Positions 16,964 to 25,307 of a DNA stretch of 33,890 nucleotides are shown piece by piece; the first letter of the stretch is position 1, and each line of letters begins with the position of its first letter. The DNA lies in NCBI RefSeq assembly GCF_900200035.1, contig NZ_FZTC01000018.1, positions 1-33,890 on the forward strand, written 5' to 3'. The stretch is from Klebsiella grimontii. Its GTDB lineage: Bacteria > Pseudomonadota > Gammaproteobacteria > Enterobacterales > Enterobacteriaceae. A model generated the notes under the pieces. That model worked only from the letters and a program-made list of their open reading frames with translations, was not told the DNA's origin and did not search any database. The translations under genes and the position numbers were made by a program.

Positions 16964-18298
16964 ATGAAAGAGTCAGCATTATCTGCTATCCGTTCTGAGA
17001 TGCAATCGCCCGAAACCGTGTACGGGATGCCGGCTCATAAAGACAGAACGGCCGCTGTCAATGAAGTACATGCGCGTCCGCACCTGCTTATCACATCACC
17101 ACAGACCCTGCTGCAGTTTGCTTTCATGACTAAAGGCGACCAGTCAGGTGACCAGCGGGTCATGGTTGAGCTGTCAGATCGTCTTGGTTTAACACCATCA
17201 GAAAATTCAGCCCCCCTGCACGGTATCACGTGGCGGGAAGGCGCTTTGTATTGTGAAAAACACGGTGAGTTTTCCACCTACTTATGGAGTACCACATGCG
17301 ATCCGCGTGACGGACAGTTAAGGGGAGAGAACCCCTTCCGGCATGGTTTCACGCCACCGGGTTCGGTTATCTGTGGTACCCGTCTGGATATTCTGCCATG
17401 GACTGCAGAATCTGAGGCTGCAGTAACGAATTTAGATCCTGTCAGCAGGTGCTATTCAGTAACAGAAAATGGCCGTGCCGCAATTATCTCTGATTTTCGC
17501 CAGGATAAAGACGGACTGACACGCATTCTGATACTTGAACGGGACCTGACAGAGGCACAGCTGGGTGCACTGGTTCAGCGGCTGCTTGAGATTGAAAATT
17601 ATCGCACGCTTGCTTTGCTTTCTTTACCACTGACAAGAACCATGGCCTCTGAACTGAGGCGAGTGGAAAACCGACTGGCTGAAATTACAGAAGAAATGCG
17701 CACCGGAGAGCATCGTAAAAATGAACAGTTGCTCTCTGCGTTGACCAATCTTGCCGCAGAACTTGAAGCCGGCGCTGCAGCGAATCTGTACCGGTTTGGC
17801 GCAAGCCAGGCCTACTATGAAATTGTTGAGGAAAGGCTGAATACGCTCTCCGAAACGCCGGTTCCAGGCTACTACACCTGGGCTGATTTTTTGCAACGGC
17901 GCATTGCCCCAGCCATGCGAACCTGCCGTTCTGTGAAAGAACGACAGGCGAAGCTGTCTGACAAACTCATGCGGGCTATTTCGTTACTTCGCTCCTGGAT
18001 AGATGTTGAACTGGAACATCAGAACCGTGACCTGCTGGCTTCGATGAATAACCGGGCCAGACAACAGCTACATCTGCAGCAAACCGTTGAAGGATTGTCT
18101 GTTGCCGCCATTTCATATTATGTGGTGAGTCTGATTTCGTATCTGGTGAAAGGGGTTCCCGGGATCCACGATGTCATGCCACCTGAACTGGCGGTTGCCA
18201 TTCTCGTGCCCTTCATTGTGCTCGCGATTTGGTGGGTGGTGCGAAGAATAAGAAACTCGCACACCGACCCTGAACATAACGAAAACCACTCTGACTGA
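16964..18298 (+). CDS. DUF3422 membrane-anchored protein
   Basis: 444 residues, ATG with AAGAGAGAG upstream. The N-terminal NEVHARPHLLI (about residues 24-34) is the hallmark of DUF3422 proteins, followed by a mixed domain, a long helical region (about 225-375) and two hydrophobic C-terminal segments (about 380-398 and 408-428) ending in a charged cytoplasmic tail. The role of DUF3422 is not known. Its position between frmA/VOC and frmB, in the same direction, makes a link to formaldehyde stress likely here, perhaps as a membrane component. The family call is from motif memory. Confidence 0.85.
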   Translation: MKESALSAIRSEMQSPETVYGMPAHKDRTAAVNEVHARPHLLITSPQTLLQFAFMTKGDQSGDQRVMVELSDRLGLTPSENSAPLHGITWREGALYCEKHGEFSTYLWSTTCDPRDGQLRGENPFRHGFTPPGSVICGTRLDILPWTAESEAAVTNLDPVSRCYSVTENGRAAIISDFRQDKDGLTRILILERDLTEAQLGALVQRLLEIENYRTLALLSLPLTRTMASELRRVENRLAEITEEMRTGEHRKNEQLLSALTNLAAELEAGAAANLYRFGASQAYYEIVEERLNTLSETPVPGYYTWADFLQRRIAPAMRTCRSVKERQAKLSDKLMRAISLLRSWIDVELEHQNRDLLASMNNRARQQLHLQQTVEGLSVAAISYYVVSLISYLVKGVPGIHDVMPPELAVAILVPFIVLAIWWVVRRIRNSHTDPEHNENHSD

Positions 18299-18345
18299 GT
18301 TGTTACGTTGTTGCTTAATTGTCCTGTCGTTATACGGAGAAAATC

Positions 18346-19176
18346 ATGGAACGTCTTGAACATCATGCCAGCTTTGATGGGTGGCAGGAAGTTTATCAGC
18401 ATGAGTCTGGCACGCTTGGCTGCACGATGAAATTTGGTGTTTATACTCCACCCCAGGCGCTTAACGGTAATGTACCGGTACTCTACTGGCTTTCCGGTCT
18501 GACCTGTACGGAACAGAATTTTATTACCAAATCGAGCGTTCAGCGTTATGCCGCAGAGCATGGGATCATGATTGTGGCACCAGACACCAGTCCGCGTGGC
18601 ACTGATATTCCTGATGATCCTGACTACGCTCTCGGTCAGGGGGCAGGATTCTATGTTAATGCAACCCAGGAGCCCTGGGCGACACATTACAAAATGTATG
18701 ACTATGTGGTAAACGAGCTCCCGTCCCTGATTGAAGAATGGTTCCCGGCGTCTGATAAAAGAAGTATCAGTGGACATTCGATGGGCGGACATGGCGCCCT
18801 GATGATTGCGCTCAGAAACCCGGGCCGCTATCAGAGTGTATCCGCATTCTCACCGATCGTCGCACCTTCTCAGGTGCCCTGGGGAGAAAATGCATTGTCT
18901 GCTTATCTGGGTGATGATCGGGAATACTGGAAGCAGTACGACACGGTTGAGTTGATCCGTAACGCGCAGGAAAGGCTACCTCTGCTTGTAGATCAAGGAC
19001 TGAATGATGAGTTTCTGAAGACTCAGCTTCAGCCGGAGAGACTGAAGAGCGTTTGTGAGGACACCGGTCATCCGTTGACGCTTAACCTGCGTCCGGGCCA
19101 CGATCACAGCTACTACTTTATCTCCAGCTACATTGGCGACCACATTGCACATCATGCAGCAGCACTGACGCGCTAA
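18346..19176 (+). CDS. frmB: S-formylglutathione hydrolase FrmB
   Basis: 276 residues from the ATG at 18346, preceded by ACGGAG; this fits the 277 of E. coli FrmB, while the earlier TTG (18319) adds nine residues without support. It hydrolyses S-formylglutathione to formate and glutathione, completing the FrmA route. An alpha/beta hydrolase with the esterase-D pattern: oxyanion-side YWLSGLTCTEQNF, nucleophile Ser145 in GHSMGGHGA, Asp221 in LNDEF, His254 in GHDHSYYF. It follows DUF3422 closely (47 bp) and is followed 11 bp later by the NDH-2 gene, so all are likely in one transcript. Confidence 0.97.
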   Translation: MERLEHHASFDGWQEVYQHESGTLGCTMKFGVYTPPQALNGNVPVLYWLSGLTCTEQNFITKSSVQRYAAEHGIMIVAPDTSPRGTDIPDDPDYALGQGAGFYVNATQEPWATHYKMYDYVVNELPSLIEEWFPASDKRSISGHSMGGHGALMIALRNPGRYQSVSAFSPIVAPSQVPWGENALSAYLGDDREYWKQYDTVELIRNAQERLPLLVDQGLNDEFLKTQLQPERLKSVCEDTGHPLTLNLRPGHDHSYYFISSYIGDHIAHHAAALTR

Positions 19177-19187
19177 ATTCAGGAATT

Positions 19188-20504
19188 ATGGTTATGGTAC
19201 ATTTCTGCGATCAAAAACATCATGTCGTCGTGATAGGGGCTGGGTTCGGTGGACTCTCCGTTGTCAGAGAACTGGAAGAGCCGGGCGTTTCGATCACAAT
19301 CATTGACCGGAGTAACCACCATCTGTTTCAGCCTTTACTTTATCAGGTCGCTGGCGCATCACTGCCATCAGCAGAAATTGCCTGGCCCGTTCGCTCTCTG
19401 TTTCGTCATCGTGAGGATGTACGTACCCTGATGGCCGAGGTCCAGGATGTGGATACCGATTCACGGGAGGTTCTGCTGAAAGATGGTTCCCGAATTGATT
19501 ATGACACGCTTGTCGTTGCCACTGGGGCCACGCACGCTTATTTCGGTCATGATGAGTGGGAACAGTTTGCACCGGGACTGAAGAACCTGGATGATGCCAC
19601 GACCCTGCGCGCACGGATCCTTTCCGCTTTTGAACAAGCTGAGAATACCACTGATCCCGCGTTACGGGCTGCCTACCAGACATTCGTCATTGTCGGGGGG
19701 GGACCGACAGGCGTTGAGCTGTCCGGGACCATTGCCGAACTGGCAAGGAAAACGCTGAAAAATGATTTCCGTTCTATTGATCCGACAGAGACCAGAATTA
19801 TTCTGGTTGAAGCCGGACAACGATTGCTCACTGCTTTCCCGGAGTCATTATCGGAATATACCCGTCAGTCCCTGGAGAAACTGGGAGTGGAAGTCAGTTT
19901 TGGCCAACCGGTAACGGAATGCTCTGCCGAAGGCGTAGTATATGGTGGGCAACCTCTTCCTGCCAAAACGATCATCTGGGCAGCAGGCGTCACTGCTTCT
20001 CCGGCTGCACGCTGGCTCAAGACGGAAGCTGATCGGGCTGGTCGGGTTATCGTGGGAGCTGATCTCACGCTCCCGTTACACCCTGAAATATTTGTAATAG
20101 GTGATACCGCGGCCGTGACCGGAGAGGACGGCAGGATGATCCCGGGCATTGCTCCGGCCGCAAAACAGGAAGGACAGTATGTGGCTAAACTGATCCAGTC
20201 CCGTTTAAAGGATGAAAAACCTGACCTGAAACCTTTCCGGTACCGGCATCAGGGGAACCTAGCGACCATAGGTCGCGGACTGGCTGTGGTTGATATGGGA
20301 CGGTTAAAACTCCGGGGAGCCATGGCGTGGTGGTTCTGGAAAATTATCCACCTGTATTTTTTGATCGGAACCAGAAACCGGCTGAGTGTCGCTATCAGCT
20401 GGATCTGGAACCACAGTATCGGATACAGGGGAGCCCGCATTATCACGGGAGGTAAATCACCTGCTCCGGATAAGAGTGCGGTCCATTCCCGCTCAGAAGA
20501 GTGA
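19188..20504 (+). CDS. ndh: Type II NADH:quinone oxidoreductase (NDH-2)
   Basis: 438 residues, ATG at 19188 with AGGA upstream (a second ATG at 19194 is possible). A flavoprotein with two Rossmann motifs: VVIGAGFGGLSVVREL (FAD, residues 13-28) and FVIVGGGPTGVELSGTIAEL (NADH, about 165-184), then EIFVIGDTA (FAD phosphate-side Asp) and PGIAPAAKQEGQYVA, standard for NDH-2. The C-terminal region (GAMAWWFWKIIHLYFLIG...) is the amphipathic or membrane-bound segment. It passes electrons from NADH to quinone without pumping protons. Sitting 11 bp behind frmB, it would recycle the NADH made by FrmA. It is followed by a terminator hairpin, making it the last gene of the frmR operon. Confidence 0.93.
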   Translation: MVMVHFCDQKHHVVVIGAGFGGLSVVRELEEPGVSITIIDRSNHHLFQPLLYQVAGASLPSAEIAWPVRSLFRHREDVRTLMAEVQDVDTDSREVLLKDGSRIDYDTLVVATGATHAYFGHDEWEQFAPGLKNLDDATTLRARILSAFEQAENTTDPALRAAYQTFVIVGGGPTGVELSGTIAELARKTLKNDFRSIDPTETRIILVEAGQRLLTAFPESLSEYTRQSLEKLGVEVSFGQPVTECSAEGVVYGGQPLPAKTIIWAAGVTASPAARWLKTEADRAGRVIVGADLTLPLHPEIFVIGDTAAVTGEDGRMIPGIAPAAKQEGQYVAKLIQSRLKDEKPDLKPFRYRHQGNLATIGRGLAVVDMGRLKLRGAMAWWFWKIIHLYFLIGTRNRLSVAISWIWNHSIGYRGARIITGGKSPAPDKSAVHSRSEE

Positions 20505-20520
20505 TACCTGAACCTTACTG

Positions 20521-20544
20521 ATGCCGCTGAAACATCAGCGGCAT
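20521..20544. terminator. Terminator after the NDH-2 gene
   Basis: A perfect 10-bp stem, ATGCCGCTGA with TCAGCGGCAT, loop AACA, followed by TCCTTATTT. It sits 17 bp after the stop codon and probably ends the frm operon. Confidence 0.8.
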
Positions 20545-20707
20545 TCCTTATTTAATCACCGGCGCCGGCGCAGGCTATTCGCTTACTGCTGCATAAATCC
20601 CTTTTGTCATTATTCCTTCTTAACTAATGGTTCGGCACATCGGTTAACGCCATTCAACGTAACCAGCGTCAGAAGTAAAGTTGATTTACGTATTACAGGA
20701 TTAAACT

Positions 20708-23359
20708 ATGTCAAAGAAACTTTTTGGTGCCCCCCCAACCCTGACAGACGCCAGTAATTCTGTTGTGGTACGTGGTGCCAGGGAGCACAACCTTAAAGAG
20801 GTGGATGTCTCTGTTCCGCGTGATGCACTTGTTGTCTTTTCGGGGGTCTCTGGTTCCGGTAAGTCTTCACTGGCTTTTGGAACCATTTATGCTGAGGCGC
20901 AACGACGCTACTTTGAATCGGTTGCCCCGTATGCGCGGCGCCTCATTGATCAGGCCGGTGTTCCGGATGTGGATGCCATTGATGGACTCCCCCCTGCAGT
21001 TGCCCTTCAACAACAGCGAGGAACCAGCAACGCACGCTCTTCTGTCGGCAGTGTGACCACCTTATCGAGCCTGGTGCGCATGATGTATTCCCGGGCGGGA
21101 GCCTATCCGGCAGAACAACCTATGCTCTATGCTGAGGATTTTTCTCCTAACACGCCTCAGGGAGCATGTCCATCCTGCCATGGTCTCGGACATATCTATG
21201 ATGTGACAGAAGCACTGATGGTACCTGATCCGTCACTCAGTATCCGGGACAGAGCCATTGCCTCCTGGCCACCTGCCTGGCACGGACAAAATCTTCGCGA
21301 CATTCTGGTGACACTGGGCTATGACGTCGATATCCCCTGGAAAGAGTTATCTGAAGAAGAGCGACACTGGATCCTGTTTACTGAAGATACCCCAACGGTG
21401 CCGGTCTACCCCGGGCTCAGCCCGGAAGACACACGTGTCGCAGTCAGGGAAAAAATGACTCCGGGTTATATGGGGACGTTTACAGGGGCGCGACGTTATG
21501 TTCTGCATACCTTTGCACACACCCAAAGTGCACTGATGAGGAAACGCGTCTCCAGTTTTATGGAAGGAAAACTGTGTCCTGTCTGCCACGGAAAAAGGCT
21601 TAAACCGGAATCATTGTCAGTCACTTTTGCTGGTGTGGACATCGGTGAGTTTATGCAGATGCCTTTAGACCAGCTGGCAGAGTTGCTTCTTCCTATCTCC
21701 CGGGGGGATTTCAGTACGCATCATGCCGGGGCTGATACTGACAGGGATATCACCCGCCGGGATCGGACAGAACGCGCCGGTTCCGGCAGGGCAGTCCATT
21801 CTGTAACGCCGGATGTCCGCCGGACCTCAGCATTATCGACAGAGAAACGACTGGCTGCTCAACGACTGACCAGAGGTGTTATGGACCGGCTGTATCAGTT
21901 GCAGAAACTGGGACTTGGTTATCTGACATTAGACAGAACAACGCCAACACTCTCCGCAGGGGAACTCCAGCGATTGCGTCTTGCCACTCAGCTTAGCTCC
22001 ATGTTGTTTGGGGTCGTCTATGTTCTCGATGAACCATCAGCAGGCCTGCACCCTGCAGACAGCCATGCACTTTACGATGCTCTGGAGAACCTGCGGGATG
22101 CCGGAAACTCAGTGTTTGTCGTTGAGCATGATCTTGACCTGATGCGACGGGCGCAATGGCTGGTTGATGTGGGACCCGCTGCAGGAGAACAGGGCGGTCA
22201 TATTCTCTACAGTGGTGTACCTGAAGGTCTGAAAGCTATTGCTGAATCCAGAACGGCACGGTATTTGTTTGATGAAATCAGGCCACCACAATCATACGCC
22301 CGACAGCCAGCAGGATGGTTAAAATTACAGGATATTCACCGTCACAACCTGAAGGGACTGGACGCCTGTATTCCTCTGGGGGTACTGACCGCTGTTACAG
22401 GTATTTCGGGTTCCGGAAAGTCTAGTCTGATTGCTCAGGCCTTACCTGAGCTGGTGCTTTCCTCGCTTGGCCATGAACCAGAAGACGTGTTATCCGAGGG
22501 CAGTGATGCTGAGGGACCAACCGTTACTGAGAAAACGTACGGTACGCTGACAGGCGACACCGGACTGATCAAACGTCTGGTGCAGGTTGACCAGAAACCG
22601 ATAGGCCGGACACCGCGTTCTAACCTGGCGACATATACCGGACTGTTTGACCATATTCGTAAGCTCTTTGCCGGAACACCTGCTGCTAAAAACTATCATT
22701 ATGATGCCGGACAGTTTTCTTTCAATGTGGCAAAAGGTCGCTGTGAAACCTGTGAGGGTGAAGGGTTCGTCAGCGTTGAACTCTTGTTTATGCCCAGTGT
22801 GTATGCCCCTTGTCCGACATGTCATGGCGCACGCTATAACCCTGATACGCTCAGGGTTCGCTGGAAGGAGCGAAACATTGCGGAAGTCTTGCAGATGACA
22901 GTGGGTGAAGCCTGCAGCTTCTTTGCTGATGTAGAACCCGTGGCGCGACCTCTGCGCCTGCTGGGCGAAATCGGTCTGGGATATCTGCGTCTGGGTCAAC
23001 CAGCCACTGAGTTATCCGGAGGAGAAGCTCAACGGATAAAGCTGGCAACCGAACTGCAGCGTAGTCAACGTGGCCATACGCTGTATGTTCTGGATGAACC
23101 GACCACCGGACTCCATGCGTCAGATGCCGACCGTCTGCTTGTGCAGTTGCAGCGTCTTGTTGAGACAGGGAATACCGTAGTTGTGATTGAACACGATATG
23201 CGTGCAGTCGTGCAGGCTGACTGGGTTATGGACATTGGTCCCGGAGCAGGTCATGAGGGAGGCAACCTGGTTGCAGAAGGTACACCCGCCCAGGTATCAC
23301 TGGTTTGTGAAAGCCGCACGGCACCGTTTATTGCCCGGGAGTTGTCACGGAACTGGTAA
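20708..23359 (+). CDS. UvrA2-class protein (UvrA-like ABC ATPase)
   Basis: 883 residues, ATG with ACAGGA upstream. Two ABC modules typical of UvrA: Walker A GVSGSGKSS (46-54) and GISGSGKSS (about 565), signatures LSAGELQRLRL (about 415) and LSGGEAQRIKL (about 768), and Walker B VLDEPSAGLH and VLDEPTTGLH. Zinc-type CXXC pairs are CPSCHG, CPVCHG and the C-terminal CETCEG ... CPTCHG. The ~120-residue UvrB-binding domain of normal UvrA (940 residues in E. coli) is absent: the segment from RMMYSRAG to CPSCHG is only about 25 residues. This is the mark of the UvrA2 class, linked in other bacteria to tolerance of DNA-damaging drugs. An extra Arg/Asp/Thr-rich linker lies at about 340-385. It has its own leader after a terminator. 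Confidence 0.92.
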   Translation: MSKKLFGAPPTLTDASNSVVVRGAREHNLKEVDVSVPRDALVVFSGVSGSGKSSLAFGTIYAEAQRRYFESVAPYARRLIDQAGVPDVDAIDGLPPAVALQQQRGTSNARSSVGSVTTLSSLVRMMYSRAGAYPAEQPMLYAEDFSPNTPQGACPSCHGLGHIYDVTEALMVPDPSLSIRDRAIASWPPAWHGQNLRDILVTLGYDVDIPWKELSEEERHWILFTEDTPTVPVYPGLSPEDTRVAVREKMTPGYMGTFTGARRYVLHTFAHTQSALMRKRVSSFMEGKLCPVCHGKRLKPESLSVTFAGVDIGEFMQMPLDQLAELLLPISRGDFSTHHAGADTDRDITRRDRTERAGSGRAVHSVTPDVRRTSALSTEKRLAAQRLTRGVMDRLYQLQKLGLGYLTLDRTTPTLSAGELQRLRLATQLSSMLFGVVYVLDEPSAGLHPADSHALYDALENLRDAGNSVFVVEHDLDLMRRAQWLVDVGPAAGEQGGHILYSGVPEGLKAIAESRTARYLFDEIRPPQSYARQPAGWLKLQDIHRHNLKGLDACIPLGVLTAVTGISGSGKSSLIAQALPELVLSSLGHEPEDVLSEGSDAEGPTVTEKTYGTLTGDTGLIKRLVQVDQKPIGRTPRSNLATYTGLFDHIRKLFAGTPAAKNYHYDAGQFSFNVAKGRCETCEGEGFVSVELLFMPSVYAPCPTCHGARYNPDTLRVRWKERNIAEVLQMTVGEACSFFADVEPVARPLRLLGEIGLGYLRLGQPATELSGGEAQRIKLATELQRSQRGHTLYVLDEPTTGLHASDADRLLVQLQRLVETGNTVVVIEHDMRAVVQADWVMDIGPGAGHEGGNLVAEGTPAQVSLVCESRTAPFIARELSRNW

Positions 23360-23550
23360 AAGGACAGTGTCGTCATAGCGTGAATGACGACACTGTCACG
23401 CTACTGGTATATCCCCTGAACATTTTACCTGTCATTGTGACTACCTGAAAAAATACGTGATAAGAAACCTGTTGTACCAGGGCACAGCAAAAACACCAAA
23501 TCTAATCCAGTGTTAAACATCACTGTTATGCAGGTGGTAAGGAGAACCTG

Positions 23551-23982
23551 ATGAAACTATTTACGATTGGTTTCACACAATCTTCGGCGGAGCATTTTTT
23601 TACGCGCCTGAAGGAATCCGGAGCAAGACGTATTCTGGATGTGCGTCTCAATAATCGCTCTCAGCTGGCAGGTTTTGCAAAACAGGACGATCTGAAGTTC
23701 TTTGCCCATACTCTATGTGATATCGATTACGCACATATGCCAGATCTTGCCCCGACGCGGGAAATGTTTGAGCGATACAAATTACAGAAAGGAGACTGGG
23801 AGATATATTCTTCGGATTTCATCGATCTGATTACAAAAAGACATATCGAATCGCTCGAAAAGAGTCAGTTTGCTGATGCTTGCTTATTGTGTAGCGAACA
23901 TAAACCACATCATTGCCACAGACGGCTGGTTGCTGAGTACCTGGCAGATAAATGGCCTGATGTCACTATCATGCATTTATAG
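23551..23982 (+). CDS. DUF488 family protein
   Basis: 143 residues, ATG with AAGGAG upstream. Family marks: the start LFTIGFTQSSAEHFFTRLKESGARRILDVRLNNRSQLAGF, then CLLCSEHKPHHCHRRLVAEYL near the end (about 112-132), which carries the conserved Cys...Cys-His-Arg seen in DUF488 proteins. The biochemical role is unknown; a nucleic-acid-related or redox function has been proposed only loosely. It has its own ribosome site and lies between the UvrA2-class gene and frmR2. Cys and His near formaldehyde genes are worth noting, because thiols are formaldehyde targets. Confidence 0.87.
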   Translation: MKLFTIGFTQSSAEHFFTRLKESGARRILDVRLNNRSQLAGFAKQDDLKFFAHTLCDIDYAHMPDLAPTREMFERYKLQKGDWEIYSSDFIDLITKRHIESLEKSQFADACLLCSEHKPHHCHRRLVAEYLADKWPDVTIMHL

Positions 23983-24346
23983 TGGCTGGGTTGTGTCTGT
24001 ACGCCCGAACACCAGAACACAGCTCCCACAGACTATGACGGTACCAGACGATATTCGGACAAAAGGAAGAGGATTTAGCCTGCTAAAGCAATATGGGCTA
24101 ACAGGAAGCGACTTGATATCGAAAATCTGTGTTTGCGACGCGCTTTTTTTGACCATGCTTTTGGGCTAATATCACACCCTTCAGTCTGTATTTTGCCAAT
24201 AATATAACCAGTTGTTTTATTTTATAAATAAAGCTTATCGGTATGTGCTCTGTTATGTTTGTATACTACACGGGAGGTATACATTCATTGATCGGATAAT
24301 GCATACTCCGACGCAGTATATCAACTTAAAGATAGTGAGGTAAGAA
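23983..24346. other. Intergenic region upstream of frmR2
   Basis: 364 bp. A 44-codon frame (24035-24169) lacks a ribosome binding site and family resemblance. The last ~170 bp are AT-rich and hold an operator-like palindrome at 24260-24283. No RNA gene was recognised. Confidence 0.45.
24260..24283. promoter_or_regulatory. FrmR/CsoR-type operator candidate upstream of frmR2
   Basis: TGTATAC, ten bases containing CGGGAGG, GTATACA: perfect 7-bp AT-rich arms around a G-rich core, the same design as 14859-14880. It lies 64 bp before frmR2, so autoregulation is likely. Confidence 0.65.
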
Positions 24347-24622
24347 ATGCCCAGTACTCCGGAAGAGAAAAAAAAGGTACTGACACGGGTTCGCCGCATC
24401 AGAGGGCAGATTGATGCTCTGGAAAGAGCACTTGAAAATGGTGCTGAATGCCGCGCCATTCTCCAGCAAATTGCTGCCGTTCGTGGCGCATCTAACGGAT
24501 TGATGGCTGAGGTTCTGGAGAGTCACATACGAGAAACCTTTGACCAGAATGACAGCTATAGCCATGAAGTCAGTAAATCAGTTGACGATACGATTGAACT
24601 GGTTCGCGCCTATCTTAAATAG
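24347..24622 (+). CDS. frmR: FrmR-type formaldehyde sensor (copy 2, E. coli-like)
   Basis: 91 residues, ATG after GAGGTAAG. From memory it is almost the E. coli chromosomal FrmR ([20 protein letters not shown]... [11 protein letters not shown]...[14 protein letters not shown]...[14 protein letters not shown]), with only a few substitutions. Pro2, Cys35 and His60 are all present, so it should sense formaldehyde by the Pro2-Cys35 cross-link. It is not followed by frmA; the next intact gene is the iron-dependent dehydrogenase 685 bp on, whose upstream region has a matching palindrome. It is probably a separate, later acquisition relative to copy 1. Confidence 0.95.
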   Translation: MPSTPEEKKKVLTRVRRIRGQIDALERALENGAECRAILQQIAAVRGASNGLMAEVLESHIRETFDQNDSYSHEVSKSVDDTIELVRAYLK

Positions 24623-24738
24623 CAACTGACCGGTAAACCCGGTCACTGCTGGATGTCATTATGAACACCAACCGAACGGCATAGTCAGTCCACAGGTACT
24701 ACTCATTCCCTGACTATGTCCCAGGAGTCCAGTGTCGT

Positions 24739-24975
24739 TCAGCCAAAACTAATTTCTGCTTTGTATACCACTACGACAAATGCTGTCATCAGTTCAGGTG
24801 CGATAATTTCGTTATCATGCGCAGTACATACTGCCCTGAGTTTTCTGATCCAGTAATCATTCTCGGCACCAGTGTTCCAGGTGCCGCCTCGCCCTACAGA
24901 TATCTGTAATTGTAAACCGTCGCAAGACCGGTCCAGGCGATAGGGCAGAATCGCCCACTGTTCGGAAAACCAGTA
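24739..24975 (-). pseudogene. 3' remnant of an unidentified gene
   Basis: A 78-codon frame without any usable start, entered just after an in-frame TAG. It reads like a genuine protein tail: EQWAILPYRLDRS, then SVGRGGTWNTGAENDYWIRK, then IIAPELMTAFVVVVYKAEI and TGA. The family is not recognised. It is likely the leftover of a gene replaced when frmR2 or the Fe-ADH gene joined the island. It could be chance, but the composition argues against that. Confidence 0.4.
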
Positions 24976-25196
24976 CTAACTGACAGTTCTGGTACTGGGG
25001 GCTGGTCACAGCACTGTATAGGCCAATTCTGTGCGGCGTTGTCACCTGACCTGTCTGAAGAAATTTCCCGCACGCAACAGGTTACTACTCAGAAGTGATA
25101 ACCCAAGTCCTCATCAAACATCAAAAAATATTTTCAGATAAAAATCAAGTGTTTATAATTTTTTAATCCTTATCAACAGTATTGGTATTGCCAGTT

Positions 25197-25216
25197 ACTA
25201 TACTGCCGTATAGTAT
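25197..25216. promoter_or_regulatory. Palindrome upstream of the Fe-ADH gene
   Basis: TACTATAC-TGCC-GTATAGTA: perfect 8-bp arms that resemble the FrmR operator arms but around a 4-base core instead of a G-tract. It is 92 bp before the start codon. Candidate target of either FrmR copy, or of another dimeric regulator. Confidence 0.65.
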
Positions 25217-25307
25217 ATGAAGCAGATAATGTACACACAGAAACAACAAGGCTATCAAGATTTAAAATGCCCTCTCTAATATTTAAACTGACGAAAGGAT
25301 ATTAACT

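Larger units (their letters stand above)
24623..25307. other. 685-bp region between frmR2 and the Fe-ADH gene
   Basis: It holds a minus-strand coding remnant (24739-24975), short hairpins (for example CCAGTAC ... GTACTGG near 24970-24999) and, toward the dehydrogenase gene, an AT-rich promoter zone with a perfect palindrome at 25197-25216. No complete gene is seen. Confidence 0.5.
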
